In this document: positions 16,389 through 23,883 of the stretch, piece by piece | Numbering within the stretch: the first letter of the stretch is position 1 | Layout: every line of letters begins with the position of its first letter | Source: Akkermansiaceae bacterium | GTDB lineage: Bacteria; Verrucomicrobiota; Verrucomicrobiia; Verrucomicrobiales; Akkermansiaceae | Direction of reading: 5' to 3' | DNA length: 23,883 nt | Assembly (NCBI GenBank): GCA_029287105.1 | Contig: JARFRT010000429.1 | Coordinates: 1 to 23,883, forward strand | Notes under the pieces: generated by a model | What the model was told of the DNA's origin: nothing | The model's database searches: none | What the model saw: the letters and a program-made list of their open reading frames with translations, nothing else | Made by a program: the position numbers and the translations under genes

Positions 16389-17207
16389 ATGACCCAATTG
16401 ACTAGAGCAATGAGTGAAACAAAAAATATCCATCTGTATGTGATCATGTCGCCGAACTATGCGTTGGTAGCGTCTCAACTGGAACCGGCGGAGTTTGGCC
16501 GGCACTACTCCACGGGAAGTTCGCGGTTTTTCAGCGGCACGGTGGTTTTTGCCGAGATTGACAACACCTACCGGCACGATTTTTTCCGGATTGATGAGTT
16601 ACTGAAGGATGTGAAGGTTTCTCCCGACGGCAGGCCGAAGCGGACCAAGTTTATCGCCACCTACCGGGTGCTTGAGCACATTGACCTGTCGGCTTTCCAG
16701 GATCTCTACGTGGCCTCGGTCGAGGGCGAGGTGTTAGGTTTGAAGCAGGCGCCTTACGAGCGGCAGCACGGGCCCGGGTTTGTCCGGACTTTTCAGGAGA
16801 TATGTCCGTTCAGTGCGATTATCCTGTCGCACATGACGCCGCCGGAGTTTGGTGATTACATCACGGATCCGGGGCAGCCGAAGGGTGCACCGAAGGTGAT
16901 ATTCACGCAGATTGATTTGGATATAGACGACTTCCTGAAGCATATCGAGGAGAATCCGTTCCACCACAGTCCGTTGCCGAACGTGCATCCGCAGAAGTTG
17001 CGTGACCAGATTCTTGAAATCAAGGGTAATCCTAACAAGAGAACCAAGGGTGTTAGTTTGGACTCGGCCATTGACAAGCTATCCTTTCTCCGGTTGCGCG
17101 GAGGCTTTTGGATCTGTGGTGGCGGCGCGATGATTTTTTATCCCATCCCGGATGAAGAGACCCTGGAGAAGGATCATTACAGCTTTTACAAGTCGGTTTC
17201 CTGTTAG
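16389..17207 (+). CDS. Conserved-looking hypothetical protein
   Basis: A soluble protein of about 272 residues that I do not recognise. There is no signal peptide or membrane helix. The sequence is rich in Phe, His and Pro with probable alpha/beta structure. Notable segments are HLYVIMSPNYALVASQLEP near the start, SRFFSGTVVFAEIDNTYRHDFF, a central FSAIILSHMTPPEFGDYI, and a C-terminal GGGAMIFYPIPDEETLEKDHY. The frame is open from a GTG at 16374. ATG at 16389 (chosen, with GGAG 14 nt upstream) and ATG at 16410 (MSETKNIHLYV) are both possible. It is divergent from pckG with 215 bp between starts and stands alone on its strand. A weak hairpin lies after the stop near 17223-17240. The function is unknown. 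Confidence 0.75.
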   Translation: MTQLTRAMSETKNIHLYVIMSPNYALVASQLEPAEFGRHYSTGSSRFFSGTVVFAEIDNTYRHDFFRIDELLKDVKVSPDGRPKRTKFIATYRVLEHIDLSAFQDLYVASVEGEVLGLKQAPYERQHGPGFVRTFQEICPFSAIILSHMTPPEFGDYITDPGQPKGAPKVIFTQIDLDIDDFLKHIEENPFHHSPLPNVHPQKLRDQILEIKGNPNKRTKGVSLDSAIDKLSFLRLRGGFWICGGGAMIFYPIPDEETLEKDHYSFYKSVSC

Positions 17208-17354
17208 TCTGCGGTGCCGGGTCATCCCGCTATGGGGATGCGGGTGGAGCGGCGAGGATGAGGCCGCGGGTATTTTTTATAAATCAAACTTGATATTGAG
17301 CGAAATTTAGTTAATGCAAGGTTGAGCCAACAATCAACCCTTCACCCTTGAGCG

Positions 17355-17792
17355 ATGAAAATCGAGCGCCGTAACCTTGCCAATCTGTCCAAGTCGGGCA
17401 TGACGCTCATTGAGGTCACGGTGGTGATCTTGGTCCTGTTGATCCTGATTGGCGTGTTATTCATAGCAACGGAGCGTTACAAGAAAGGCGCTGACCGGGC
17501 GGCTTGTCTGTTGACGATCCGCAATTTTCAACAAGCGGTCCGGGCGAATCAGAATCTGAATGGCTATCGACCAGGCCTGGATGAGCTGCGCTGGAACGAG
17601 ATTGTCGGAACGGGAAGATACATCGAGCAGGAGCCGTTCTGCCCCACGGATGGAGAACAATACGCGCTTGATGATTACTATCCGGAAGTGGGGGGGGTAG
17701 CCGCTGCCTGTGTCGGCAACGGTGTCGATGGCACCTCTCCCGGCAGTGCGAGGGATCATTTCCCGGATCCGGACGAGATCGTCGGGTGGTAG
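17355..17792 (+). CDS. Type II secretion/type IV pilin-like pseudopilin
   Basis: A 145-residue protein with a class III prepilin signal: basic leader, cleavage site G15|M16-TLIEV with the conserved Glu20 (position +5), then a hydrophobic helix (VVILVLLILIGVLFI) to about residue 40. The C-terminal globular part contains FCPTDGEQYALDDYYPEVGG, the CP..G.Y pattern common in small verrucomicrobial/planctomycete pseudopilins. It would be inserted in the inner membrane and cleaved by prepilin peptidase. No other secretion or pilus gene is near. It ends 9 nt before the convergent topoisomerase stop. Confidence 0.88.
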   Translation: MKIERRNLANLSKSGMTLIEVTVVILVLLILIGVLFIATERYKKGADRAACLLTIRNFQQAVRANQNLNGYRPGLDELRWNEIVGTGRYIEQEPFCPTDGEQYALDDYYPEVGGVAAACVGNGVDGTSPGSARDHFPDPDEIVGW

Positions 17793-17801
17793 GGTTGCAG
17801 T

Positions 17802-20393
17802 CTACTCCTTCGGTTTGCCGGATTTGCGGGCTGATTTCTTGGCCGCGGTTTTTTTGCGGGGTTCGAACTCGAAGCCGATTTTGCCGGTGGTGGTGTCGAA
17901 GGTGAGGTAGGCGGTGAAGGCGCGCTTGGTGCGTTTCGAGACGAAGCCGGGAAGGAGGTCGGTTTTGCCTTTTTCGATGAGTTTGACACCTTGCTCGCTC
18001 GGGATTTCGCACTGGAGGATGGTGCGGGAGATGCGGACGCCGTCCGGGTTCTCCTTGGTGGTGATGGCGGGCACGTACCAGGCCTTGGAAGTTTCGTAGA
18101 TTTGGACCTCCTTGCCGGTGGGCGTGGTGACGGTGGCGATGATTTGGTCTTCGCTGAGCTCGTCCCGTTCGTTTTCGCCGTTGTCGAAGACGAAGCCGAC
18201 TTTCCATTTGCCCTTTTTGCCGGTTTTGGATTCTTCCTGCTTGAGCTCCAGGGCGGCTTCGAAGGGTCGGTTGAAGCGGGACTTGAAGTCCTCCAGCGGG
18301 CCGACAAACTTTTTCTCCAGGAGTTCGCGGGCTTCGTCCTCGGTGATCAGGCGTGAAGCGATGTACTTGTTGGTTTTGAATCCGCACTCCGGGTTGTAGC
18401 ACTCGTAGGTGGCGTCGGTGGTCCTGAGTTTGTCGGCCTGGCAGTTCGGGCAGGTGGCGATGAGGTCGGGGAAGGTTTTGTCCTTGAGTTCGGCGGTGTA
18501 GGCCTTGGCCTTGTTGACGATGTCCGAGGTGAAGGAGATGATCTCGTGCATGAACTCGGGGCGGGAGAGTTGCCCGTGTTCCATCTGGCGGAGCTTGCTT
18601 TCCCAGTCGCCTGTCATGGACGGGGAGGCGAGGGCGTGGATGCCGAGTTCGTCGGTGATCTCGATCAGGCGCAGGCCTTTGCGGGTGACCAGGATGTCGC
18701 GTCCGTCCCGTTCGATGTATTTCTGGCGGATCAGGCCCTCGATGGTGGCGGCGCGGGTGGCCGGCGTGCCGAGGCCGCGTTCGGCCATGGCCTCGCGCAG
18801 TTCCTCGTCGTCGATCAGCTTGCCGGCGCCTTCCATGGCGGAGAGCAGGGTCGCCTCGTTGAACCGGGCGGGCGGCTTGGTTTCATCGTGTTTGACCTCG
18901 ATGTGGGTGAGTTGGGCGGCTTCGCCCTCGGAGACCGAGCAGAGCTCGTCCTTGCCTGCGGCGACGCCCGGTTGGCGGCCGTAGACGGCGAGCCAGCCTG
19001 GTTTGACCAGGATTTTGCCGGTGGTCAGGAACGCGTCGACCGCGTCCGGGGTGGTGACGCGGGTGATGCGGCGGGTATTGAGGAACTCCGCGGACGGGTA
19101 GAAGACCGCGAGGAAGCGTTTGGTGACGAGGTCGAAGATTTTTTCCGCGGCTTCGTCCATTTTGACAAACCGTCCGGTTGGTATGATGGCGAAGTGATCG
19201 GAGATTTTGGCGTTATTGAAGACGCGTTTGCTCGGGACGACCAGTTTTTCGCTGATGGCGTGCTGGGCGTGTTTGCCGAGTGCGCCGCCTTGCTGGGCGA
19301 TGGCGTCGACGGTTTCATGCACGTTGCCGACGTAGTCCTCGGGCAGGTAGCGGGAATCGGTCCGCGGGTAGGTGAGCATTTTGTACTTCTCGTAGAGTGC
19401 CTGGGCGACCTGGAGGGTGCGTTTGGCGGAGAACCCGTAGCGAGAGGAGGCCTCGCGCTGGAGGGTGGTGAGGTCGTAGAGCTGGGGGGACGCCTGTTTG
19501 GTGGGTTTTTGTTCCTCGCTGACGGTGCCGGTCTGGCCCTCGCAGCGGGCGCGGATGGCCTCGGCGCTCTCTTTTTGCCAGATACGTTCCGGGCGTGAGT
19601 GCGGGTGCTGGGGGTCGCGTTTCCAGGATTCATTGATCCAGCGGCCCGAGTAGTCGCCTTTGGCCACCGCGAAGTCGGCGTGGACTTCGGAGTAAGGTTC
19701 GGAGATGAACTCGCGGATTTCCATTTCGCGTTTGGCGAGGATGGCGAGGGTGGGGGTCTGGACGCGGCCGGCGGCGGTGATGTTGAACCCACCGTGGCGG
19801 GAGCGGAAGCAGGTCAGGGCGCGGGTCGAGTTCAGGCCGACGAGCCAGTCGGATTCCGAGCGGCATTTGGCGGCGTCGCGCAGGTTGTGCATTTCCTCAT
19901 CGCTGCGCAGGTGGCTCCAGGCGTCGAGGATGGAGCCCTGGGTCATCGACTGCATCCAGAGGCGTTTGACGGGTTTGTCGATTTTTCCGAGCTCGAGGAT
20001 ATAGCGGAAGATCAGTTCCCCCTCGCGGCCCGCATCGCAGGCATTAACGATGGTGTCGATGTCTTTGCGGCGTGCGAGGCGGAGCACCTGCTTGAGCCGG
20101 GTCTCGGATTGTTCGATCGGCTGGAGTTCGAACGTTTTGGGGATGGCGGGCAGGACATCGAAGTTCCACGGCAGGTTGCGCGCCTTGCCATTCTTGCCGA
20201 TCGGGCCCTGGGGCATTTTCAATTCGACCAGGTGACCGACGGCGGAGGTGATGACGAAGCCGTCGTTTTCGAAGTAAATATCGCGGCCCTTGCCCTTTTT
20301 TTCGAACTTGCCGACTTCGGGTGCTTTGGCGAGAGCACTGGCGAGATCGGTGGCTACAGAGGGTTTTTCTGCGATGATGAGGGTCTTCGGCAT
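17802..20393 (-). CDS. topB: DNA topoisomerase III (type IA)
   Basis: Single-strand-passing enzyme that relaxes or decatenates DNA. The Toprim domain begins at residue 1 (TLIIAEKPSVA with E9) and carries DAGREGELIF, where the usual DxD pair reads D-A-G. The catalytic tyrosine is Y342 in LTYPRTDSRYLP. The conserved FNEATLLSAME and GLGTPATRAATIE blocks follow (about 525-570). A four-cysteine zinc motif (C648, C651, C665, C670) and two C-terminal GF-F repeat-like segments come next, ending in a Lys/Ala-rich tail (KKTAAKKSARKSGK). At 863 residues it is longer than E. coli TopB (about 650), mostly from the zinc and repeat C-terminus. The ATG at 20393 is the obvious start. Confidence 0.93.
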   Translation of the reverse strand: MPKTLIIAEKPSVATDLASALAKAPEVGKFEKKGKGRDIYFENDGFVITSAVGHLVELKMPQGPIGKNGKARNLPWNFDVLPAIPKTFELQPIEQSETRLKQVLRLARRKDIDTIVNACDAGREGELIFRYILELGKIDKPVKRLWMQSMTQGSILDAWSHLRSDEEMHNLRDAAKCRSESDWLVGLNSTRALTCFRSRHGGFNITAAGRVQTPTLAILAKREMEIREFISEPYSEVHADFAVAKGDYSGRWINESWKRDPQHPHSRPERIWQKESAEAIRARCEGQTGTVSEEQKPTKQASPQLYDLTTLQREASSRYGFSAKRTLQVAQALYEKYKMLTYPRTDSRYLPEDYVGNVHETVDAIAQQGGALGKHAQHAISEKLVVPSKRVFNNAKISDHFAIIPTGRFVKMDEAAEKIFDLVTKRFLAVFYPSAEFLNTRRITRVTTPDAVDAFLTTGKILVKPGWLAVYGRQPGVAAGKDELCSVSEGEAAQLTHIEVKHDETKPPARFNEATLLSAMEGAGKLIDDEELREAMAERGLGTPATRAATIEGLIRQKYIERDGRDILVTRKGLRLIEITDELGIHALASPSMTGDWESKLRQMEHGQLSRPEFMHEIISFTSDIVNKAKAYTAELKDKTFPDLIATCPNCQADKLRTTDATYECYNPECGFKTNKYIASRLITEDEARELLEKKFVGPLEDFKSRFNRPFEAALELKQEESKTGKKGKWKVGFVFDNGENERDELSEDQIIATVTTPTGKEVQIYETSKAWYVPAITTKENPDGVRISRTILQCEIPSEQGVKLIEKGKTDLLPGFVSKRTKRAFTAYLTFDTTTGKIGFEFEPRKKTAAKKSARKSGKPKE

Positions 20394-20464
20394 GGAAGGG
20401 GGACTACGCGTGGAAGCCTCACTTGGAAAGGCAAATATTTGCGGAAGCGTGATTTCCTCTTCTT

Positions 20465-20481
20465 TTCCTACTACGTAGGAA
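20465..20481. other. Short palindrome between zinc-ribbon and topB genes
   Basis: TTCCTAC and GTAGGAA form a 7-bp perfect stem around TAC. It lies in the 135-bp gap upstream of topB, about 70 nt before its start. It lacks a T run on either strand, so it is not a standard terminator; an operator or mRNA hairpin is possible. Confidence 0.35.
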
Positions 20482-20528
20482 GTGTGGGAAAAGAAAAATT
20501 CCGGTGTTGGTTGGAGGCCGTCGGCGGG

Positions 20529-20792
20529 TCATTCCGCCGGCTCATGGAGAGGGGTCCAGACCGGTTTGTCGGTCGTGGCGGGCCTGCGGAAGGCGCGTGC
20601 ATCCCAGCCGCGTGGCGTCGGCTTGCTGGTGGTGTCCGTGCTGTTTTCAGCCGTGTCTGCCTGAATGTAGAGATTGACGCTGAGGCTGCAGTGACAGAGG
20701 GGGCAATTGCCGCTGCCGTTTTTTGTGGCCATGGTGAGCACGCCGCCGCAATGGGGGCAGGGGAAGCTTAGTTTGTAGGCGGGTGGCGGCAT
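20529..20792 (-). CDS. Small zinc-ribbon protein
   Basis: An 87-residue soluble protein with an N-terminal zinc ribbon: C12-P-H-C15 and C30-P-L-C33 (plus C35) flanking GGVLTMATKNGSGN. The C-terminal half is Pro/Arg/Thr rich and probably disordered, containing GWDARAFRRP. The reading frame extends upstream to an ATG at 20876. I chose the ATG at 20792 (MPPPAYKLSFPCPHC) because the ribbon follows at once, the extra 28 residues look non-conserved, and a TATAAT lies directly against the upstream ATG. It shares its strand with topB and the cupin protein. Its role is unknown; nucleic-acid or protein binding is typical of such ribbons. Confidence 0.7.
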   Translation of the reverse strand: MPPPAYKLSFPCPHCGGVLTMATKNGSGNCPLCHCSLSVNLYIQADTAENSTDTTSKPTPRGWDARAFRRPATTDKPVWTPLHEPAE

Positions 20793-20876
20793 ATCCGACT
20801 GGGAAAGTGCCACAGACAGATGTTGAAGCAAGATTAAACTTAAGGGGTTGCTGACTACTTGGCCGCGTTTTCGCAT

Positions 20877-20882
20877 ATTATA
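20877..20882 (-). promoter_or_regulatory. Possible -10 box (TATAAT) for zinc-ribbon gene
   Basis: A perfect TATAAT on the minus strand ends 1 bp before the upstream ATG at 20876. No good -35 is found 16-18 bp further up. If used, transcription would start inside the longer frame and the ATG at 20792 would be the true start, after an mRNA leader of about 75-80 nt. Confidence 0.3.
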
Positions 20883-20887
20883 CCGGA

Positions 20888-21619
20888 TCAGCGGCGTGTC
20901 GCTTTATACACCTTGTGCGGGCCGCTGGGTTGCTGCACGGGTTCGGGGTCGACGTTGAACCAGGAGCTTTTTTGCGCGCGTTGTTTATTATAGGGTGGGG
21001 CGAAAATATCGACCAACTGGGTGAGGTGGTTGGCCTGGAGCCGGTGGATGTTGCGTTTCTTTGATGTCAGTGTGGACACCTGTCCCTGGGTCAGGGTGGC
21101 GTGCCCCGTTTCCGCGAGCAGGACATTTTTCCCGGATGGGTTTTCGATCAGGTCGTAGTTCCAGACATCGATGTTGCCGGTGGCGCAGAGGATGACGCCG
21201 GTCATGTCCGGGTGGTCGTGGTGTTTGATCTGCTCGTTTTTCTCGAACTGGAGGAGGTTGACCTGGAAATCGAGCTGCTTTTCGAGGTCGTAGAAGTCGA
21301 CCCGGCGATTGCCGAGGCCGCTTTTTGATTTTTCGAAGGCCTTGGCGAGTGCCGGGTCCTTGAGGTTGAGCCGGCTGGCGAGGGCGGCGGCTTTTTTGAC
21401 ATAGGCGGCCTGATTCCAGTGGTCGAGATGCTGTTGGGCCGTCTCCCTTTCGACCGCGGTGAGAAAGGCGTCCCAGTTGATCGGGCCGTTTTCAGGGATG
21501 CGTCCGTCCTTGGCATTGGCGCGTGTTGCGAATGCGGTGATGCCGGGCAGGGCCAGTGCAAGGCCGAGGAAGCCGGGGATGGAGGTCCGGATGAAGTGGC
21601 GGCGGTTATAGTCGTCCAT
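20888..21619 (-). CDS. Tat-exported cupin, PCO/ADO-like thiol dioxygenase
   Basis: A 243-residue protein with a twin-arginine signal (N-R6?-R-HFIRT, then the hydrophobic IPGFLGLALALPG, cleavage near TAFATRANA). The mature part has the pattern of the cysteamine/plant cysteine oxidase family (PCO_ADO): H134-D-H136-P-D-M-TGVILCATGNIDVWNYDL, later N-I-H192-RLQA and DIFAPPYN. In that family three His bind Fe(II) and oxygen is added to a thiol to make a sulfinate. A helical insert (about 60-120) precedes the cupin. Export by Tat fits a cofactor loaded in the cytoplasm. It lies upstream of the zinc-ribbon gene on the same strand. The alternative is a generic metal-binding cupin; family assignment is by motif only. 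Confidence 0.75.
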   Translation of the reverse strand: MDDYNRRHFIRTSIPGFLGLALALPGITAFATRANAKDGRIPENGPINWDAFLTAVERETAQQHLDHWNQAAYVKKAAALASRLNLKDPALAKAFEKSKSGLGNRRVDFYDLEKQLDFQVNLLQFEKNEQIKHHDHPDMTGVILCATGNIDVWNYDLIENPSGKNVLLAETGHATLTQGQVSTLTSKKRNIHRLQANHLTQLVDIFAPPYNKQRAQKSSWFNVDPEPVQQPSGPHKVYKATRR

Positions 21620-21673
21620 GTCGCGGTGAGAGTAACACGGGAAATCCGGAGGGCAATAGGGGAGCGGGCGGGG

Positions 21674-22579
21674 TTACGACTTCTCCACCCAGAGTGATTT
21701 CAGGTAATTCTCCCCTGAATATTCCTCCGGCATGGTGAGTGAGGTGACCTTGGTGCCGGGCGCACCCTGCCGGACCATGCGGGTGAAATCGCGCGGGTCG
21801 AGTTTGCGGCAGTTGGTGCAGCAAAGGATCCAGCCGTCGGGGGCGAGGCAGGCGTGGGCGAGGGCGACGAGGCGGTGGTAGTCTTTTTCGACCCGGAAGA
21901 CCTTGCCCTTGTCGTCGCGGGAGAAGGTCGGGGGGTCGAGGACGATGCCGTCGAATGTCCTGCCTTGGCGGGCGAAGCGTTTTAGCCAGTGGAAGGTATC
22001 GCCTTTACAGAAGTAATGGTCGGTAGGGTCGAGGGCGTTGGCGAGGAAGTTGTCTCTGGCCCAGTCGAGGTAGACCTGGGAGAGGTCGAGGGTGGTGGTG
22101 GTGGCGCCGCCGAGGGCGGCGCAGACGGAAAAGGCGCCGGTGTAGGCGAAGGTGTTGAGCAGGGTCTTTCCGGGCGGGGAATGCTCGCGCACGCGCCGTC
22201 GGTTCAGTCGTTGGTCAAGGAAGATGCCCTGCGAGTATCCGGCTTGGAAGTTGATTTGGTAGTTCACGCCATTTTCGGAGGCGATGAACGGGCCGTCTTG
22301 CGGCGGGCCGGCGATGTGGACGGGGTTGTCCTTTTCATGCTGGTCGAGGTGTTTCCAGTAGCTTGTTTGTCCTTGCCGTCCTCGTGACTCGAGCCATGTG
22401 CGGACATCGGGGTCGAGGCTGTGGCCGCGGGTGGAAACGAGCCAGCGGTTGGCGTAGGTATCGAGAAATAGCCCGGGCAGGCCGTCACCTTCGCCGTCGA
22501 CCAGCCTGAGGGCGTTGGTTTTCGGGTTCAGCAAGCGGGCGCGCCGGTTGATAGCCGTCTCGAGTTTATGCCTGATCAC
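21674..22579 (-). CDS. Class I SAM-dependent methyltransferase (RlmI/RlmK-like)
   Basis: Predicted rRNA cytosine-5/guanine methyltransferase related to E. coli RlmI. The N-terminal half (NALRLVDGEGDGLPGLFLDTYANRWLV, then YQINFQAGYSQGIFLDQRLNR) is the central domain of the family. The SAM motif I is N142-TFAYTGAFS, the acidic strand TTTLDLS follows, and motif IV is D215-PPTFS. The C-terminal CCTNCRKL matches the RlmI-type end. At 301 residues it lacks the N-terminal PUA domain of RlmI. The start is GTG at 22579. It is divergent from the phosphohexomutase gene, with 42 bp between starts, so the promoters must overlap. Confidence 0.88.
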   Translation of the reverse strand: MIRHKLETAINRRARLLNPKTNALRLVDGEGDGLPGLFLDTYANRWLVSTRGHSLDPDVRTWLESRGRQGQTSYWKHLDQHEKDNPVHIAGPPQDGPFIASENGVNYQINFQAGYSQGIFLDQRLNRRRVREHSPPGKTLLNTFAYTGAFSVCAALGGATTTTLDLSQVYLDWARDNFLANALDPTDHYFCKGDTFHWLKRFARQGRTFDGIVLDPPTFSRDDKGKVFRVEKDYHRLVALAHACLAPDGWILCCTNCRKLDPRDFTRMVRQGAPGTKVTSLTMPEEYSGENYLKSLWVEKS

Positions 22580-22621
22580 GGGGTTGCAATCTCATGATCT
22601 GCTCTTATCATCCAGTGCGAA

Positions 22622-23883
22622 ATGTCCGATATTCAATCATCTCTCGAGAGTGCAGTGGCCGAGGGCCATCTGCTGGAGTCGTCCCGTGACAACATTCATG
22701 GTCTGCTGGCGGGTACGACCAGCCCGATCGCCTCCGAGGCGGTTGACGAGCTGGTGGCGGGTGGCGCATGGCAAGAGCTGAACGACCGCTTTTACAAGAC
22801 GCTCGCATTTGGCACCGGTGGCCTGCGTGGCAGGACGATTGGTCGTGTGGTGACGCGTGCCGAGCAGGGAGTGGGGGGGCCGAATGACCGACCCGAGCAT
22901 CCCTGTGTGGGCACGGCCTCGATGAATTTCTACAACCTCAGCCGTGCGGTCCGTGGAATGGTGATCTACCTGAAGCGTTATCTGGCGGAAACGGGGATCG
23001 ACCGCAAACCGGTCTTTGTTTTTGGCCATGACACCCGTCATTTCTCGCGGGATTTTGCGGAGTTTTGTGCCAAGGTTTGCACCGAGCTAGGATGTGATGT
23101 GCATTTGTTTGACGGCCCACGGGCCACGCCCGAGATTTCCTTCGCCATCCGTGCGTTGAATGCGGATGCGGGTGTTGTTCTAACGGCGAGTCACAACCCG
23201 GCGCACGACAATGGTTTCAAGGCTTATTTTAATGAAGGTGCGCAGTTGGTCGAGCCGCATGCCGCCGGCGTGATTGCCGAGGTGAATGCGATTGTGAGTG
23301 AATCCTATGACCCCCTGCCCGAAAGCGAACAGGGAGTCCTCAATATGCTGGGTGAGGCGATGGACCGTCAGTACATGGATGATGCCAAGACCCAGCTTTT
23401 GCGTCCCGACCTGATGGAGGGTGGCGATGAAAAAACCAAGGTGGTATTCACCAATCTCCATGGAACCGGCGGGCACTGCATCGTGCCCTTGCTCACCGAA
23501 CTCGGTTTTGATGTGCTGACCGTTCCCGAGCAGGATGTTCAGGACGGTCGGTTTCCGACGGTAGCCTCTCCGAACCCTGAGAATGCCCCGGCGTTGGCGA
23601 TGGGCATTGAGTTAGCGGACAAGGCGGGGGCGGACATCGTGATTGGCACGGACCCCGACTGTGACCGCATGGGTGTGGCTGTCAGGAATGATGCGGGCGA
23701 AATGCAGTTGCTGACGGGGAACCAGATTGGCTCGTTGATGGCATGGTATCGCACCAAGACATTTTTTGAGCAGGGGGTGATCACTGATTCTAACAGGAGC
23801 CGGGCCGTGTTGATCAAGACTTTTGTGACGACCGATCTTCAGCGTGCCATCGCGGAAAAATACGGTGTGGGTATTGTCGATAC
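22622..23883 (+). CDS. Phosphoglucomutase/phosphomannomutase (PgcA/PGM2-like), 3' end cut by window
   Basis: Alpha-D-phosphohexomutase, cytoplasmic, interconverting hexose 1- and 6-phosphates for glycogen, cell-envelope or glycolytic use. The ATG at 22622 opens a frame to the right edge (420 codons). Family features: RFYKTLAFGTGGLRG at about 56-70, the phosphoserine loop T188-A-S190-HNP, the metal loop D344-P-D346-C-D348 and the domain 3 start. The FGTGGLRG N-terminus and helical lead-in are of the longer (about 570-600 residue) PgcA/PGM2 group, so about 150-180 residues are missing. An insert RAEQGVGGPNDRPEHP follows the LRG motif. No Shine-Dalgarno is seen. The hexose specificity is not resolved. 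Confidence 0.93.
   Translation, partial: MSDIQSSLESAVAEGHLLESSRDNIHGLLAGTTSPIASEAVDELVAGGAWQELNDRFYKTLAFGTGGLRGRTIGRVVTRAEQGVGGPNDRPEHPCVGTASMNFYNLSRAVRGMVIYLKRYLAETGIDRKPVFVFGHDTRHFSRDFAEFCAKVCTELGCDVHLFDGPRATPEISFAIRALNADAGVVLTASHNPAHDNGFKAYFNEGAQLVEPHAAGVIAEVNAIVSESYDPLPESEQGVLNMLGEAMDRQYMDDAKTQLLRPDLMEGGDEKTKVVFTNLHGTGGHCIVPLLTELGFDVLTVPEQDVQDGRFPTVASPNPENAPALAMGIELADKAGADIVIGTDPDCDRMGVAVRNDAGEMQLLTGNQIGSLMAWYRTKTFFEQGVITDSNRSRAVLIKTFVTTDLQRAIAEKYGVGIVD

Noticed and set aside
17223..17244. Hairpin after the unknown protein as a terminator
   Set aside because: Two short stems compete (CATCCC/GGGATG and CCCGC/GCGGG) and no T run follows directly.
18546..20771. Long plus-strand frames (350 and 390 codons) opposite topB
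   Set aside because: They are shadows of topB's codon usage, Gly/Ala/Asp/Val-rich and without motifs.

Overview
The window looks like a chromosomal housekeeping stretch from a Gram-negative bacterium, most probably a verrucomicrobium of the Akkermansia/Rubritalea/Luteolibacter kind. The pointers are a GTP-type PEP carboxykinase, a lone type II pseudopilin, a PgcA/PGM2-like phosphohexomutase, a transmembrane kinase-like protein with helical repeats, moderately high G+C, and starts that mostly lack a clear Shine-Dalgarno. This taxonomic call is inference from gene content; there is no rRNA to anchor it. I see no phage, CRISPR array, intact transposase, rRNA or tRNA.

Left part (1-8169). A minus-strand M24 Xaa-Pro aminopeptidase runs off the left edge. 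It is followed by about 530 bp of non-coding DNA holding three short direct repeats and a nested inverted-repeat element that looks like a MITE or a palindromic repeat relic. Next come a ProC-like reductase and a histone-deacetylase-family hydrolase (both minus), then a plus-strand pair of exported S10 serine carboxypeptidase and DUF4870 membrane protein. A large minus-strand transmembrane Ser/Thr kinase-like protein follows; its catalytic residues are substituted, so it reads as a pseudokinase.

Middle (8170-14140). An orphan intrinsic terminator lies in the divergent gap upstream of a calcineurin-like phosphoesterase. That gene heads a tight operon with two small proteins, the second Roadblock/LC7-like. 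Then come typA/bipA with a palindrome-bearing leader and a strong terminator, a membrane-anchored diheme cytochrome c, and a convergent NnrS-family membrane protein.

Right part (14141-23883). GTP PEP carboxykinase (minus, tandem 3' hairpins) diverges from an unrecognised 270-residue protein. A solitary pseudopilin converges with type IA topoisomerase III. Upstream of the topoisomerase on the same strand are a small zinc-ribbon protein and a Tat-signal protein with the motif set of PCO/ADO thiol dioxygenases. An RlmI-like methyltransferase then diverges from a phosphoglucomutase/phosphomannomutase that runs off the right edge.

Nothing here forms an obvious multi-gene novel system. The most distinctive signals are the exported thiol-dioxygenase-like protein, the degenerate transmembrane kinase, the nested inverted-repeat element and the phosphoesterase/Roadblock-like operon.
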